Shown here in pieces: positions 28,338 through 38,489 of a stretch of DNA of 44,312 nt. Position 1 is the first letter of the stretch. The number at the start of each line of letters is the position of its first letter. The notes under the pieces are model-generated. The model made no database searches. It saw nothing but the letters and a program-made list of their open reading frames with translations, and was not told where the DNA came from. The stretch is taken from positions 1-44,312 of the forward strand of contig NZ_JAKRSA010000002.1 of NCBI RefSeq assembly GCF_022402485.1. Direction: 5' to 3'. The position numbers and the translations under genes are program-made. The DNA is from Phenylobacterium sp. (GTDB taxonomy: Bacteria; Pseudomonadota; Alphaproteobacteria; Caulobacterales; Caulobacteraceae).

Positions 28338-29063
28338 TCAGGTGATCGTCGTAAAGACGCCCTGCCCCTTCAGCACTTTCAGAAAATTTCCCCGTTCGCG
28401 GATGGAGAAGACCACGATCGGGATAGCGTTGTCGCGCATCAGTGCGATGGCCGAGGCATCCATGACCCGCAGGTCCTGGGCCAGCACATCATGATAGCTG
28501 AGGGTCTCATAACGTACGGCCGCCGGATCCTTCTTCGGATCGGCAGTGTAAACCCCATCGACGCTGGTGCCTTTGAACAGCGCTTCACAGCCCATCTCGG
28601 CCGAGCGCAGGGCTGCGGGGGTGTCGGTGGTGAAGTAGGGTGCACCGAGGCCAGCGGCGAAAATCACCACCCGCCCCTTCTCCAGATGGCGCATGGCCCG
28701 GCGCCGGATATAGGGCTCGCACACCGCGTCCATAGGAATGGCCGACTGGACCCGAGTGAAGACGCCCTCTTTCTCCAGTGCGCCTTGCAAGGCCAGAGCG
28801 TTCATCACCGTAGCCAGCATGCCCATATAGTCGGCGCTGGACCGCTCCATGCCCTTACCGGCCAGAGAGACCCCGCGGAAGATGTTGCCGCCGCCGATCA
28901 CCAGACAGAGTTCGACGCCATGGCTCACGACCTCGGCGATATCCTTGGCCACAGCCTCCAGTGTGTTCGGATCAATGCCGAACCCCTGCTCCCCCATCAG
29001 GACCTCACCGGAGACCTTCAGAAGGATCCGCTTGTAGCGCAGGTCAGGAGCTGTGGAGGGCAT
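28338..29063 (-). CDS. pyrH: UMP kinase
   Basis: Phosphorylates UMP to UDP, feeding CTP and UDP-sugar pools. It is an amino acid kinase fold protein: [58 protein letters not shown] and [12 protein letters not shown]. The ATG at 29061-29063 ([16 protein letters not shown]) gives 241 aa, the usual length; GGAAAG lies about 10 bases upstream. A longer frame starting at 29105 would begin within the intergenic region and is less likely. A 98-bp gap with a strong hairpin separates it from tsf. Confidence 0.96.
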   Translation of the reverse strand: MPSTAPDLRYKRILLKVSGEVLMGEQGFGIDPNTLEAVAKDIAEVVSHGVELCLVIGGGNIFRGVSLAGKGMERSSADYMGMLATVMNALALQGALEKEGVFTRVQSAIPMDAVCEPYIRRRAMRHLEKGRVVIFAAGLGAPYFTTDTPAALRSAEMGCEALFKGTSVDGVYTADPKKDPAAVRYETLSYHDVLAQDLRVMDASAIALMRDNAIPIVVFSIRERGNFLKVLKGQGVFTTIT

Positions 29064-29105
29064 GGGGCGCGTCTTTCCGAATCTGGCGAGGGCAAGATAG
29101 CGCAA

Positions 29106-29137
29106 GGGCGCGGCACGCGTCGAACGCGGCCGCGCCC
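29106..29137 (-). other. Strong hairpin between tsf and pyrH
   Basis: GGGCGCGGC at 29106-29114 pairs with GCCGCGCCC at 29129-29137. After a one-base bulge (A29115) a further CGCG/CGCG stem closes on a 5-base loop. Thirteen pairs in all, in the 98-bp gap. On the minus strand it is followed only by TT, so it may be a weak terminator, a processing site or a pause element. Confidence 0.6.
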
Positions 29138-29161
29138 CGCAGTGTGGGACGTCCTTAGGGC

Positions 29162-30097
29162 TTAGGCCTGGCCGCTGAGTTGGGCCACTTCGGCCGCGAA
29201 GTCGTCGACCTTCTTCTCCACGCCGTCTCCGAGGCCAAAGCGCACGAAGCCGGTCATGGTCACCGGCGCGCCGGTTTCCTTGGCCAGTTCAGCGATCAGT
29301 TGCTCGACGGTCTGGTCGGGGTTCATGACGAAGGCCTGCTTCAAGAGCACGACTTCCTCGAAGAACTTCCGAATGCGGCCCTCAACCATCTTCTCGACCA
29401 CGCCGGCCGGCTTGCCCGAAGCCAGGGCCTGCTCGGTGAAGATCGCCTTCTCCCGCTCGATGGCCTCAGGATCCAGGTCGTCGGTGGACAGCGACATCGG
29501 ATTGGTGGCGGCCACATGCATGGCGATCTTGCGACCCACCTCCTGCAGCTTGGCCTGATCACCCGCACCTTCCAGGGCGACCAGCACGCCGATACGGCCG
29601 AGATCCGGGGCGGCTGCGGCGTGGATATAGGACGCGACAGCGCCTTGGGAGACCACCAAGCGAGAGGACCGCCGCAGCATCATGTTCTCGCCGATCGTCG
29701 CGATCAGGTTGGTGACCACGTCGGACACCACGTCGCCCTTGGCGGTTTTGGCCGCAGAGATGGCCTCAACGCCGTCCACGTCCAGCGCCACCAGGGCGAT
29801 GTCTTTGGCGGCGGTCTGGAACAGCTCGTTGCGGGCCACGAAGTCGGTCTCGGCATTGAGCTCGACCACAACCCCGGTCATGCCCGCGCCATCCTTACGG
29901 ACAGCCGCCGCCACCAGACCTTCAGCGGCCGCGCGATCGGACTTCTTGGCGGCCTTGGACAGGCCCTTGGTGCGCAGCCAGTCGATGGCGGCATCGATAT
30001 CGCCACCGTTCTCCTGCAGCGCCTTCTTGCAATCCATCATGCCTGCGCCAGACTTTTCGCGCAGCTCTTTGACCAGCGCAGCGGTAATGTCCGCCAT
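29162..30097 (-). CDS. tsf: Elongation factor Ts
   Basis: Nucleotide exchange factor for EF-Tu. It has the N-terminal UBA-like region with the signature [20 protein letters not shown], then [20 protein letters not shown], the core block [18 protein letters not shown] and [15 protein letters not shown]. The ATG at 30095-30097 ([17 protein letters not shown]) gives 311 aa and is preceded by AAGGGAG. It follows rpsB after 102 bp and precedes pyrH, as in most bacteria. Confidence 0.97.
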   Translation of the reverse strand: MADITAALVKELREKSGAGMMDCKKALQENGGDIDAAIDWLRTKGLSKAAKKSDRAAAEGLVAAAVRKDGAGMTGVVVELNAETDFVARNELFQTAAKDIALVALDVDGVEAISAAKTAKGDVVSDVVTNLIATIGENMMLRRSSRLVVSQGAVASYIHAAAAPDLGRIGVLVALEGAGDQAKLQEVGRKIAMHVAATNPMSLSTDDLDPEAIEREKAIFTEQALASGKPAGVVEKMVEGRIRKFFEEVVLLKQAFVMNPDQTVEQLIAELAKETGAPVTMTGFVRFGLGDGVEKKVDDFAAEVAQLSGQA

Positions 30098-30123
30098 GGC
30101 TCGGCTCCCTTGGTCTAGAATCA

Positions 30124-30155
30124 ACGGCTGGGCCTCTGGATAGAGCCCCAGCCGT
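30124..30155 (-). other. Long hairpin in the rpsB-tsf gap
   Basis: ACGGCTGGG at 30124-30132 pairs perfectly with CCCAGCCGT at 30147-30155; past one C-C mismatch a further 4-bp stem (CTCT/AGAG) closes on a 4-base loop. Thirteen pairs in total, ending 26 bases before the tsf start. No U-tract follows on the minus strand. A second small stem, GCCCC-TCC-GGGGC at 30177-30189, lies just after the rpsB stop. Confidence 0.65.
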
Positions 30156-30199
30156 CACAGTTTGATGTCGAAGTCCGCCCCTCCGGGGCAAACCATGTC

Positions 30200-31000
30200 T
30201 TAGCCCTGAGCGACTTCGCTTTCGGCGACCGCAGGCTCCGCCGCGGCCGTCATGGCCAGCGCCGGCTCCATGGGGGCCTCAGAAGCCCCCAGGTCCACAC
30301 CAGCGGCCACCTGGCCGGCGGTGAGGCCGTCCAGAATGGCGTCAGCCATAAGGTCGCAATAGAGCTGCAGTGCACGCGCGGCGTCGTCATTGCCAGGGAT
30401 CGGATAGGTGATGCCGGCCGGATCGCAGTTTGTGTCCAGGATGGCGATCACCGGAATGTTCAGCTTCCGGGCTTCCAGGATAGCGATCGCTTCCTTGTTG
30501 GTGTCGATCACGAACATCAGGTCGGGGATACCGCCCATGTCCTTGATCCCGCCCAGGGACAGTTCCAGCTTGTCCCGCTCACGGGTCAGTTGGAGCAGTT
30601 CCTTCTTGCCGCGACGGGCCCCCTCGCCCTCCAGCAGGCCTTCCAGCTCGCGCAGGCGGGCGATGGAGCCCGACACGGTGCGCCAGTTGGTTAGCGTGCC
30701 GCCCAGCCAGCGGTGATTGACATAGTATTGGGCGCAACGCTTGGCGGCCGCGGAGACCGGGTCAGAGGCCTGACGCTTTGTGCCCACGAACAGAATGCGA
30801 CCGCCGCCGGCGGCCACGTCGCGGGCCTTGACCAGCGCCTGATGCAGAAGCGGGATCGACTGCGACAGGTCGATGATGTGAATGTTCGACCGCGAGCCGA
30901 AGATGTAACGTTCCATCTTCGGGTTCCAGCGGTGCGTCTGGTGACCGAAGTGGGCGCCAGCTTCCAAAAGCTGCCGCATGGAGAAGTCGGGAAGCGCCAT
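30200..31000 (-). CDS. rpsB: Small ribosomal subunit protein uS2
   Basis: Ribosomal protein S2. The family blocks are [84 protein letters not shown] and [20 protein letters not shown]. The ATG at 30998-31000 has AAGGAG 9 bases upstream and gives 266 aa, with an Ala/Glu-rich C-terminal tail that is common in alphaproteobacteria. It is the first gene of the long minus-strand run down to lpxB and is preceded by a 192-bp gap after dnaE. Confidence 0.97.
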   Translation of the reverse strand: MALPDFSMRQLLEAGAHFGHQTHRWNPKMERYIFGSRSNIHIIDLSQSIPLLHQALVKARDVAAGGGRILFVGTKRQASDPVSAAAKRCAQYYVNHRWLGGTLTNWRTVSGSIARLRELEGLLEGEGARRGKKELLQLTRERDKLELSLGGIKDMGGIPDLMFVIDTNKEAIAILEARKLNIPVIAILDTNCDPAGITYPIPGNDDAARALQLYCDLMADAILDGLTAGQVAAGVDLGASEAPMEPALAMTAAAEPAVAESEVAQG

Positions 31001-31123
31001 GAATGGCTCCTTTTTCCGGTATGCCTCCGCAAGCCAAAACCCCTGTTTCCAGGAGCCCGGAACGGTAATCCAACGGGATGTCTCCCCGAGGATCGCCGCA
31101 CGCCTGCGTGTGTGATGGGCGCG

Positions 31124-31151
31124 GCATAAGTCCAGACGCGCCAAAATGCAA
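31124..31151 (-). promoter_or_regulatory. Possible rpsB promoter
   Basis: On the minus strand TTGCAT (31151-31146) and TTATGC (31129-31124) are separated by 16 bp, about 125 bp before the rpsB start. This would leave a leader of roughly 115 bases in which S2 could regulate its own mRNA, as known in other bacteria. The hexamers are only moderate matches. Confidence 0.35.
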
Positions 31152-31192
31152 GCCAATCAAGGCAAGACCGTCCGCAGCGCCGTCACTTGGGC

Positions 31193-34100
31193 CTAAAGAT
31201 CTTCCACATAGAGGACCCCAGGCGCGGTCTTGAGCGCTCCGCGCATGGCACCGTCCAGGGTGAAGCGTCCGGGCAGCTTGACCTCGACCTCCCGCCCACC
31301 TTCCAGCGGCGCGGTGAGAATGATCTCGCCCCCCCGGGCGTTGGCCGCACCTTCCAGGCGACGCTTCAGCGCCTCGATCTCAGCGCTGCGGGGTGAGATG
31401 TGCACCCGCAGGCCCGCTACCGTATTCTCAATGGCCTTTTCCACGGGCTCGGCTTCGTCGCCGAAGAACCGCACCTCTCCGTCCCGGGCCTTGGCGCGGA
31501 CCTTGATCGACACCGCACGGCCAGGCTCCAGCACGTCACGGCATCGGCGCAGGGATTCCGGCGGAAACAGCACCTCAAATTCCCCCGTCGGGTCCGACAG
31601 GGTGACGAAGGCAAACTTCTCACCGCTGGACTGGGAGGCCCGCTCCTGCTTGCGGCGCACCACGCCGGCCATACGGAACACCTCGGCACCCGCCTCGGCT
31701 TTGACGATGACCTCGGAAAGCAGCTCCGTGCGCCGGCGGCGCAGGGCCGGCACCATGTCCTCCAGGGGGTGCCCCGACAGATAGAAGCCGACGGCCGCCA
31801 GCTCCTCGTCGAGCCGTTCCACATGGGTCCACATCTCCGCCCGGGGCAGACGGGGTCGGCCGACGCCGGCCTGATCGCCGCCAAACAGGCTGGCCTGGGC
31901 CGAAGCCCGGTCGGCTGCCACGCTCTGGGCATAGGCGATCAGGGCGTCGGCGGCGGCGACCAGCTGCGCCCGGTTGGGATGGATGGCTTCGAACGCCCCG
32001 GCTCGGGCCAGGGTTTCGAAGGTCCGCTTGTTCACGTGACGGGGATCAACCCGCTCGACAAAATCGAAAATGTCGCGGAAAGGCCCGCCCTCCCGCCGGA
32101 CCTCGGCCACATGCTGCATGGCCCCCAGACCCACATTGCGCACGCCCCCCAAGGCGTAGAGCACCTCACCGCCCTCGACCTCAAAGTCGGCACCGGAACG
32201 GTTGATGTCGGGGGCGCAGATCTTGACCCCGAACCGCTTGGCGTCCTGATAGAAGACCGCCAGCTTGTCGGTATTGGCGATATCCAGACTCATGGAGGCG
32301 GCGAAGAACTCCACCGGGGCGTTCGCCTTGAGCCAGGCCGTCTGATAGGACACCACGGCATAGGCCGCCGCGTGGCTCTTGTTGAAGCCGTAGCCTGCGA
32401 ACTTGTCGACCAGCTCGAAGATGGAGGCCGCCTGGGCCTCCGGCACCCCACGCTCCGAGGCCCCGGCCACAAACATGGCCTTCTGCTGGGCCATCTCGTC
32501 CTTCTTCTTCTTGCCCATGGCTCGGCGCAGAAGGTCGGCGCCACCCAGGGAATAGCCCGCCAGGATCTGGGCGATCTGCATCACCTGTTCCTGATAGACG
32601 ATAATCCCGTAGGTCTCCCGGAGCACCGGCTCCAGGGAAGGGTGTAGATAGTCGATGGTCCGACGCCCGAACTTGCAGTCGACAAAGGCTGGAATGTTGT
32701 CCATCGGCCCGGGGCGATAGAGCGCGCCCACAGCGGTGACGTCTTCGATGGAGTTCGGCCTCAGCTGGCGCAAGGTATCGCGCATGCCCTGCCCTTCCAT
32801 CTGGAACACGCCGACCGTATGGCCAGCCGACATGAGCTCGTAGGTTTTCGCATCGTCCACGGGCAGGACGCCCATATCGACCCGAGCGCCCCGCTGATCG
32901 AGGAACTTCAGGGCCTTGTCGATCACCGTCAGGGTCTTGAGTCCGAGGAAGTCAAACTTCACAAGGCCTGCGCTCTCCACCCATTTCATATTGAACTGGG
33001 TGGCTGGCAGGTCCGAACGGGGGTCCTGATAGAGCGGTGTCAGTTCCGTGAGGGCGCGGTCGGCGATCACCACCCCGGCGGCGTGGGTTGAAGCGTTGCG
33101 ATAGAGGCCCTCGAGCTTCAGCGCCACGTCCAGCAGCCGTGACACCGCCTCGTCCTCATCCCGGGCCGCCCGCAGACGCGGCTCGATCTCGATAGCCTTG
33201 GCCAGGGTGACCGGATTGGCCGGATTGGCCGGTACCATCTTGGCCAGTCTGTCGACTTGGCCCAGGGGCAGCTGCAGCACACGGCCGACGTCGCGCAGCA
33301 CGGCCCGAGCCTGAAGGGTGCCAAAGGTGATGATCTGCGCCACCCGATCCCGGCCATAGCGCTGCTGCACATAGGCGATCACCTCTTCCCGGCGGTCCTG
33401 GCAGAAATCGATGTCGAAGTCGGGCATGGAGACCCGTTCGGGGTTCAAGAACCGCTCGAACAGCAGGCCATAACGCAGCGGGTCAAGATCGGTGATGGTC
33501 AGGGAATAGGCCACCAGGGAGCCGGCACCCGAGCCTCGCCCTGGGCCGACGGGGATGTCATGGGCCTTGGCCCATTTGATGAAGTCGGCAACGATCAGGA
33601 AGTAGCCGGGGAAGCCCATCTCGGCGATGACCCCGATCTCCCGGTCGAGCCGTTCAAAGTATTCTGCTTCAGTGGCGTGGCTGGCCTGACCTGCCGCGAT
33701 CCGGCTCTTGAGTCCCTCACGGGCCTGATGGGCGAGCTCCTCAGCCTCGGTCCGATCACCTTCGGTGGGGAAGCGCGGCAAAATGGGGTCGCGCTTGCGG
33801 ACCATGAAGGCGCACCGCCGCGCAATCGCCAGGGTGTTATCACAGGCTTCCGGCAGATCGGCAAACAGCGCCCGCATATCAGCCGCCGGCTTGAACCAGT
33901 GCTCTGCGCTCACCCTTCGCCGCTCGTCCTGTCCTACGAAGGCACCATCGGCGATACACAGCAGCGCGTCATGGGCCGCATGCATGTCTGGCAGCGCGAA
34001 ATGGGCGTCATTGGTAGCCACCAACGGCACGTCCATCTCATAGGCGAAGGCCACGAGTTCCGGTTCAGCCAGGGCTTGCGCCGCAAGGCCGTGGCGCTGG

Positions 34101-34636
34101 AGCTCGACATAGAACCGGTCGCCAAACACCCGGTGCATTTCAGCAAGGGCAGCCCGGCCTTCGGCTATCTTGCCCGCGGCCAACAGGGGATCAGCCGGTC
34201 CGTCACAGCCCCCGGACAACAGGATGAGGCCGTCGGCATGGTCGACCACCTTGGCCCAGGTGACGGCGGGTTCGTCCATCCCGCCAACACTGTCGATATA
34301 GGCCATGGACGACAGCCGTGAGAGGTTCAGATAGCCCTCTTCTGTCTGGGCCAGGAGGACGATGGTCGGGGTCTTGGCCCACCTGTCGGGCTGACGCTCA
34401 CCAATCCCGGTGACGGCCAGAGCGCACCCGACAATCGGCTGGACCCCCTGGCCTTGGGTGGCGACGGAGAATTCCAGGGCACCGTAGAGATTGGTGCGAT
34501 CGGTCAGGGCGACAGCCGGCATTTCATTGGCCGCAGCCAATACGCCCACGGCGTCGGCCTTGATGGCCCCTTCCAGCAGGGAGTAGGCCGAGCGCACCCG
34601 CAGGTGAACGAAGCCGCCGTCCTGCTGGTGTTCCAT
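31193..34636 (-). CDS. dnaE: DNA polymerase III alpha subunit
   Basis: Main replicative DNA polymerase. The N-terminal PHP domain starts [17 protein letters not shown]. The polymerase core includes [19 protein letters not shown], the two catalytic Asp residues in [16 protein letters not shown] (about residue 404-412) and the third in [15 protein letters not shown] (about 557). Helix-hairpin-helix and OB-fold regions follow ([30 protein letters not shown]). It is 1147 aa, the size of a type 1 DnaE and not of DnaE2. The ATG at 34634-34636 has GGGGAGG upstream. The sidA-like gene ends 27 bp before it on the same strand, so it may also be read from the SOS promoter there. Confidence 0.97.
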   Translation of the reverse strand: MEHQQDGGFVHLRVRSAYSLLEGAIKADAVGVLAAANEMPAVALTDRTNLYGALEFSVATQGQGVQPIVGCALAVTGIGERQPDRWAKTPTIVLLAQTEEGYLNLSRLSSMAYIDSVGGMDEPAVTWAKVVDHADGLILLSGGCDGPADPLLAAGKIAEGRAALAEMHRVFGDRFYVELQRHGLAAQALAEPELVAFAYEMDVPLVATNDAHFALPDMHAAHDALLCIADGAFVGQDERRRVSAEHWFKPAADMRALFADLPEACDNTLAIARRCAFMVRKRDPILPRFPTEGDRTEAEELAHQAREGLKSRIAAGQASHATEAEYFERLDREIGVIAEMGFPGYFLIVADFIKWAKAHDIPVGPGRGSGAGSLVAYSLTITDLDPLRYGLLFERFLNPERVSMPDFDIDFCQDRREEVIAYVQQRYGRDRVAQIITFGTLQARAVLRDVGRVLQLPLGQVDRLAKMVPANPANPVTLAKAIEIEPRLRAARDEDEAVSRLLDVALKLEGLYRNASTHAAGVVIADRALTELTPLYQDPRSDLPATQFNMKWVESAGLVKFDFLGLKTLTVIDKALKFLDQRGARVDMGVLPVDDAKTYELMSAGHTVGVFQMEGQGMRDTLRQLRPNSIEDVTAVGALYRPGPMDNIPAFVDCKFGRRTIDYLHPSLEPVLRETYGIIVYQEQVMQIAQILAGYSLGGADLLRRAMGKKKKDEMAQQKAMFVAGASERGVPEAQAASIFELVDKFAGYGFNKSHAAAYAVVSYQTAWLKANAPVEFFAASMSLDIANTDKLAVFYQDAKRFGVKICAPDINRSGADFEVEGGEVLYALGGVRNVGLGAMQHVAEVRREGGPFRDIFDFVERVDPRHVNKRTFETLARAGAFEAIHPNRAQLVAAADALIAYAQSVAADRASAQASLFGGDQAGVGRPRLPRAEMWTHVERLDEELAAVGFYLSGHPLEDMVPALRRRRTELLSEVIVKAEAGAEVFRMAGVVRRKQERASQSSGEKFAFVTLSDPTGEFEVLFPPESLRRCRDVLEPGRAVSIKVRAKARDGEVRFFGDEAEPVEKAIENTVAGLRVHISPRSAEIEALKRRLEGAANARGGEIILTAPLEGGREVEVKLPGRFTLDGAMRGALKTAPGVLYVEDL

Positions 34637-34663
34637 CCTCGCCTCCCCGGCTTAAGCCCTAGC

Positions 34664-34756
34664 CTAGCCCACCAGAAAGGCGAACTGACAGACAACCCAC
34701 ACGAACCCTGCCACAGCGACAAAAGCCAGCGATTCCCGAGCCAGATGAATGACCAT
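34664..34756 (-). CDS. sidA: SidA-like SOS-induced cell division inhibitor (30 aa)
   Basis: A 30-residue protein with a polar start (MVIHLARESLAF) and a single hydrophobic membrane segment (about residues 9-30, with Trp20 and Cys23), ending VGFVW-type residues then LVG. In Caulobacter crescentus SidA is an inner-membrane peptide of about 29 residues, induced by DNA damage, which blocks division through FtsW/FtsN; its gene lies next to dnaE. Here size, single membrane helix, position before dnaE and an exact LexA box 18 bp upstream of the start codon all fit. The ATG at 34754-34756 has AAGGGGGA 4-5 bases upstream. Below normal ORF-size limits. Function is inferred from these features. Confidence 0.88.
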   Translation of the reverse strand: MVIHLARESLAFVAVAGFVWVVCQFAFLVG

Positions 34757-34774
34757 AACGTCCCCCTTGTGGAT

Positions 34775-34789
34775 GTTCCGTTTATGTTC
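34775..34789 (-). promoter_or_regulatory. LexA (SOS) operator of sidA
   Basis: GTTC-CGTTTAT-GTTC is an exact alphaproteobacterial SOS box, 18 bp before the sidA start. It overlaps the end of the -10 hexamer (34788-34793) and the likely transcription start of the sidA promoter, an ideal place for repression. Confidence 0.92.
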
Positions 34790-34816
34790 TTATTCTGGTT
34801 TTGTTCTCCCCGTCAA
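34788..34816 (-). promoter_or_regulatory. Promoter of sidA(-dnaE)
   Basis: On the minus strand TTGACG (34816-34811) and ATAAGA (34793-34788) are separated by 17 bp, close to the sigma-70 consensus. Two LexA boxes overlap it. Confidence 0.65.
34792..34806 (-). promoter_or_regulatory. Degenerate second LexA box upstream of sidA
   Basis: ATTC-TGGTTTT-GTTC differs from the SOS box by one base. It lies in the same orientation, 17 bp from the perfect box, inside the spacer of the promoter. Confidence 0.5.
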
Positions 34817-34914
34817 GGGTGCTCGTCGCGCCAAGACGCACCTCCACCGGCAAGCCGGGGCCGAGAAGGTCCTTCGATCATCCAGGTCACCTGAACCTGA
34901 CGATCAAGACCGAC

Positions 34915-35607
34915 CTAGAACAGGGACTGCGATTCCAGATGCCCGTCCTTGAGGGCCAGGACCCGATCCATATGACGGGCCAGTTCCAGATTGTGGGTGG
35001 CGATCACCGCCGCCACACCGGTTTCGCGGGCCAGGCGATAGAGGCTCTCGAACACCTCGCTCGAGGTGGTGGGGTCAAGGTTTCCGGTGGGCTCATCGGC
35101 CAACAGGAGGCGCGGGGCATTGGCCAGGGCCCTAGCCAAAGCCACCCGCTGCTGCTCGCCCCCCGACATCTGGGCTGGCTGATGATCCACCCGCCTGGCC
35201 AGACCCAGTTGCCCCAGCAGTCCACCGGCTCGCGCCCGGGCGCTCTCATGGTCGTGGCCGGCGATCATCAGAGGCAAGGCCACATTGTCCAGCGCGCTGA
35301 ACTCAGCCAGCAGGTGGTGGAACTGGTACACGAACCCGATGGAGCCGAGCCGCACGCGGGTGCGGGCACGCTCGCTTAGGGTCGTACAGTCGCGGCCCTC
35401 AATGAAGATCTGCCCGGCATTGGGTCGCTCCAGCAGGCCAGCAGCATGGAGCAGTGAGGACTTGCCAGATCCTGAGGGACCGATCAGGCCGACGATCTCG
35501 CCGGGATAGACGTCGAGATCGACGCCCTGCAGCACCGTCAGACGTCGGTCGCCCGTCGCATAGGTGCGCTCCAGGCCGCGCACGGAAAGAACAGGCGCCT
35601 CACTCAT
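34915..35607 (-). CDS. lolD: Lipoprotein-releasing ABC transporter ATP-binding protein LolD
   Basis: ATPase that powers release of outer-membrane lipoproteins from the inner membrane to the carrier LolA. Walker A is GPSGSGKSS (about residues 43-51), the ABC signature is [16 protein letters not shown], Walker B is [12 protein letters not shown] and the switch His is in [10 protein letters not shown]. The 230 aa are typical. The ATG at 35605-35607 lies inside the end of the permease gene (8-bp overlap), so the two are co-translated. The sidA promoter lies about 100 bp after its stop, on the same strand. Confidence 0.95.
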   Translation of the reverse strand: MSEAPVLSVRGLERTYATGDRRLTVLQGVDLDVYPGEIVGLIGPSGSGKSSLLHAAGLLERPNAGQIFIEGRDCTTLSERARTRVRLGSIGFVYQFHHLLAEFSALDNVALPLMIAGHDHESARARAGGLLGQLGLARRVDHQPAQMSGGEQQRVALARALANAPRLLLADEPTGNLDPTTSSEVFESLYRLARETGVAAVIATHNLELARHMDRVLALKDGHLESQSLF

Positions 35608-36874
35608 AGCGAAGGGCCTCCACAGGATCGAGGCGGGAGGCCCGCAGGGCTGGCGGCAGAGTGGCGAGGAATGAGACCGCCAGCGCCCAGCCGACCACGA
35701 TCAAGACCTCGACGGTGTCCACCTTGGCCGGGATGTGCGCCAAGTAATAGATGTCTGAGCTGAACACCTCTGCCCCGGTCGCCCACTCCACGGCGTTCTG
35801 AATGGGCCCGATGAAAACACAGAACAGGACCCCCAGGATCAGCCCCACCAGGGTTCCCAGCACCCCCACCGAGGCCCCGGCCATGAAAAAGATGCGCAGG
35901 ATGGCACCGCGACCAGCCCCGATGGTGCGCAGGATGGCGATGTCGCGGCCCTTGTTCTTCACCAGCATCACAAGGCCGGAAATAATGTTCATGGCCGCAA
36001 TGGCGACGATGAGCATCAGGATCAGGCGCATGACATTGCGTTCGATCTTCAGGGCGTTCCAGAAGCTGGCATTGCGCTGAGTCCAGTCGGTGACGATCGC
36101 GGCGGGGCCCGCCAGATCGGCAATGGCCGCCTTCATGGCCGGCGCCTTGTCGGGATCAGCGACGCGGATCTCCACCACGTCGACCATGCCTTCCCGCGCA
36201 AAGAACAGCTGGGCCTGCTCCAGGGGCATGTAAATGAACAGCTGATCGTATTCGCTCATACCAACACTGAACGTGCCGCCCACCGTGTAGGTCTTGCGCT
36301 GCGGCGTGTAGCCAAACGCCGTCGCCCCCCCGCTGGGCGAGATCAGAGTAAGGGCATCGCCAGGCTGGACCCCAAGGGTCTCTGCCAGCCGATCGCCGAT
36401 GAGGATCAGATCGCCGCCGTACTCCCCTGCCCCAAACCCCTCGAGGGACCCTCGGACGATGTTTCCAGAGACAATCTCGGTCCGCCTCAGGTCGGGCTCG
36501 CTGATGCCCCGGACCACCACGCCGCTGATCTGGCCCTGGCCCAGCGCCATGGCCTGGGCCTCCACCAGAGGGGAGGCCTGGGTCACCCCATCCAGGGCCG
36601 CAATCTCCCCGGCCAGGGTCTGGACCTCAGGATCATAAAGGGAGCCGCCGCCCACATAGATGTGACCGTTGAACCCCAGGGTCCGGTCGAGAAGCTCCGT
36701 CCGAAATCCGTTCATCACCGACATGACGATGATCAGAACGGCAACGGCGAGCATGATGCCGACAAAGGAAATGATCGAGATCAGCGCCACGCCGCCCTGG
36801 CTGCGCTTGGCGCGCAGATAACGGCCGGCGAGCATCCGCTCCCATCGGCCAAAGGGCGACGCGACCCCGGTCAC
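35600..36874 (-). CDS. lolE: Lipoprotein-releasing ABC transporter permease (LolC/LolE family)
   Basis: Inner-membrane permease working with LolD. It has 424 aa: an N-terminal membrane helix (about 30-50, with [20 protein letters not shown] just before it), a large periplasmic domain (about 50-275) and three C-terminal helices (about 280-410) with the FtsX-fold block [20 protein letters not shown]. Only one LolC/E-type gene is present in the window; E. coli has two, while alphaproteobacteria commonly have one that probably forms a homodimer, so the LolC/LolE letter is arbitrary. The start is GTG at 36872-36874, overlapping the proS stop (GTGA). Confidence 0.93.
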   Translation of the reverse strand: MTGVASPFGRWERMLAGRYLRAKRSQGGVALISIISFVGIMLAVAVLIIVMSVMNGFRTELLDRTLGFNGHIYVGGGSLYDPEVQTLAGEIAALDGVTQASPLVEAQAMALGQGQISGVVVRGISEPDLRRTEIVSGNIVRGSLEGFGAGEYGGDLILIGDRLAETLGVQPGDALTLISPSGGATAFGYTPQRKTYTVGGTFSVGMSEYDQLFIYMPLEQAQLFFAREGMVDVVEIRVADPDKAPAMKAAIADLAGPAAIVTDWTQRNASFWNALKIERNVMRLILMLIVAIAAMNIISGLVMLVKNKGRDIAILRTIGAGRGAILRIFFMAGASVGVLGTLVGLILGVLFCVFIGPIQNAVEWATGAEVFSSDIYYLAHIPAKVDTVEVLIVVGWALAVSFLATLPPALRASRLDPVEALRYE

Positions 36875-38187
36875 GTGAGGATCGCCTGCAGGGCGTCTTC
36901 CAGGGACAGGGACTGGCGCTCGCCCGTGGCCCGCCGCTTGATCTCCACCTTGCCCTCAGCGACGCCCTTGGGGCCGATGATCAGCTGCCAGGGCGCACCG
37001 ATCAGGTCCATGGCCGCAAACTTGGCACCGGGACGCTCATCGGTATCGTCCAACAGGGGATCTTTGCCCGCGTCACGCAGCGCGCCATAGGCCTGCTCGC
37101 ATGCCAGGTCCACCGCCGAGTCGCCGGGCCGCAGATTGATCACCGCCACGCCAAACGGTGCCACAGCGTCAGGCCAGATGATCCCGGCCCCATCGTGACT
37201 GGCCTCAATAATCCCGCCCACGAGGCGAGACACCCCCACGCCATAGGAACCGCCATGGATCGGCCGCTCCTGGCCGTCCGGGCCCGTCACGACCGCCCGC
37301 ATGGGCTTGGAATACTTCTCACCGAAATAGAAGATATGCCCCACCTCAATGCCCCGGGCCGACAGGCGGTCAGCTTCGGGAACCTCGGCCTCGAACCGGG
37401 CCTGCTCGTGCATGTCCTCAGTCGCCGCATAAAGGGCGGTACGCTGATCCACGATGGCCTGCAGATCGCCGTCCCAGTCCACATCTCCCGGCGCGGGCAT
37501 TTCCACCAGGTCCCGATGACAGAAGACCTGGCTCTCGCCGGTGTCGGCCAGGATGATGAACTCATGGCTGAGATCGCCGCCGATGGGGCCAGGATCGGCG
37601 CGCATGGGCACAGCCTTCAAACCAAGCCTGGAGAAGGTGTTCAGATAGGCGACGAACATCCGATTGTAGGACCGCCGCGCTGCGGCCTCGTCCACGTCAA
37701 AGGAATAGGCGTCCTTCATGAGGAATTCGCGGCCGCGCATGACGCCGAACCGGGGGCGGCGCTCGTCACGGAACTTCCACTGAATGTTGTAGAAGTTCTT
37801 CGGCAACTCCTTGTAGCTTTTGACATGTGCCCGGAAGATCTCGGTGATCACTTCCTCTGCGGTCGGGCCGTAGAGCAGGTCGCGCTCATGCCGGTCCTTA
37901 ATGCGCAGCATCTCATCGCCATAGTCGTCATAGCGTCCGCTCTCACGCCACAGATCGGCCAACTGCAGGGTCGGCATCAGGACCTCGATGGCCCCGGCCC
38001 GGTCCATTTCCTCGCGGACGATCTGCTCGATCTTCTTGAGCACCCGCAGGCCCAGCGGCAACCAGGCATAGATGCCAGCGGCCTCCTGCCGGATCATCCC
38101 GGCGCGCAACATCAGCTGATGGGACGCAATCTGGGCGTCAGAGGGCGCCTCGCGCAGCGTGGGAATGAAATAACGTGACAGACGCAT
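36871..38187 (-). CDS. proS: Prolyl-tRNA synthetase (short form without editing domain)
   Basis: Charges tRNA-Pro with proline. It is a class II synthetase: motif 1 region around [20 protein letters not shown], motif 2 [20 protein letters not shown], motif 3 [15 protein letters not shown], and a C-terminal anticodon-binding domain. At 438 aa it lacks the roughly 180-residue insertion domain of the 570-aa E. coli enzyme that removes mischarged alanine; the short form is usual in alphaproteobacteria. The ATG is at 38185-38187. It is first in the proS-lolE-lolD chain of overlapping genes. Confidence 0.96.
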   Translation of the reverse strand: MRLSRYFIPTLREAPSDAQIASHQLMLRAGMIRQEAAGIYAWLPLGLRVLKKIEQIVREEMDRAGAIEVLMPTLQLADLWRESGRYDDYGDEMLRIKDRHERDLLYGPTAEEVITEIFRAHVKSYKELPKNFYNIQWKFRDERRPRFGVMRGREFLMKDAYSFDVDEAAARRSYNRMFVAYLNTFSRLGLKAVPMRADPGPIGGDLSHEFIILADTGESQVFCHRDLVEMPAPGDVDWDGDLQAIVDQRTALYAATEDMHEQARFEAEVPEADRLSARGIEVGHIFYFGEKYSKPMRAVVTGPDGQERPIHGGSYGVGVSRLVGGIIEASHDGAGIIWPDAVAPFGVAVINLRPGDSAVDLACEQAYGALRDAGKDPLLDDTDERPGAKFAAMDLIGAPWQLIIGPKGVAEGKVEIKRRATGERQSLSLEDALQAILT

Positions 38188-38266
38188 GCGACGGGCCTTC
38201 GGATACGAAACTCGAACGGGAGGCCCTGATTAGCCCCGTGCGTCCGACCTTGGCAATCGAAGCGGC

Positions 38267-38299
38267 GAAAAGAAGGCCGCCTGCCATGGGCGGGCGGCC
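38267..38299 (-). terminator. Rho-independent terminator (minus strand)
   Basis: GGCCGCCTGCC at 38275-38285 pairs with GGCGGGCGGCC at 38289-38299 (11 pairs, one of them G-T) around a 3-base loop. Read on the minus strand, the stem is followed by TTCTTTT. It separates the nuo-birA-coaX-rnj-mce operon from proS. Confidence 0.82.
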
Positions 38300-38471
38300 C
38301 TCAAGTTGGTCATCGGGGAAAACGCGCGCAAGCCGGCCGGACCGGTTTGGCTGTCTTCAATGTAACCGCCGTAACATCGCCATGACATCTCAGCCGGTCG
38401 CGGCGGCGCGACGGGAACGGCAACGCCCAATTTCCAGGCGACCAGCGCGAATCTGAGCCTAGAACGTGCGC

Positions 38472-38489
38472 AAAGTAGGCACCGCCTAC
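38472..38489 (-). terminator. Short stem-loop right after the DUF1467 gene
   Basis: GTAGGC at 38475-38480 and GCCTAC at 38484-38489 form a perfect 6-bp stem with a 3-base loop, one base after the stop codon and followed by TTT on the minus strand. It is a weak first terminator before the stronger one at 38267-38299. Confidence 0.5.

Noticed and set aside
33211..33232. Tandem CCGGATTGG repeat inside dnaE, possible slippage site
   Set aside because: It encodes Pro-Ala-Asn-Pro-Ala-Asn-Pro in frame in a normal linker of DnaE; two copies only, likely coincidence of codon use.
31400..34321. Long plus-strand open frames (415 and 354 residues) over dnaE
   Set aside because: Complete DnaE motifs lie on the other strand; the antisense products are His/Gly/Gln-rich without domain structure.
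37195..38178. 327-residue plus-strand frame over proS
   Set aside because: Antisense to a clear prolyl-tRNA synthetase; no motif seen.
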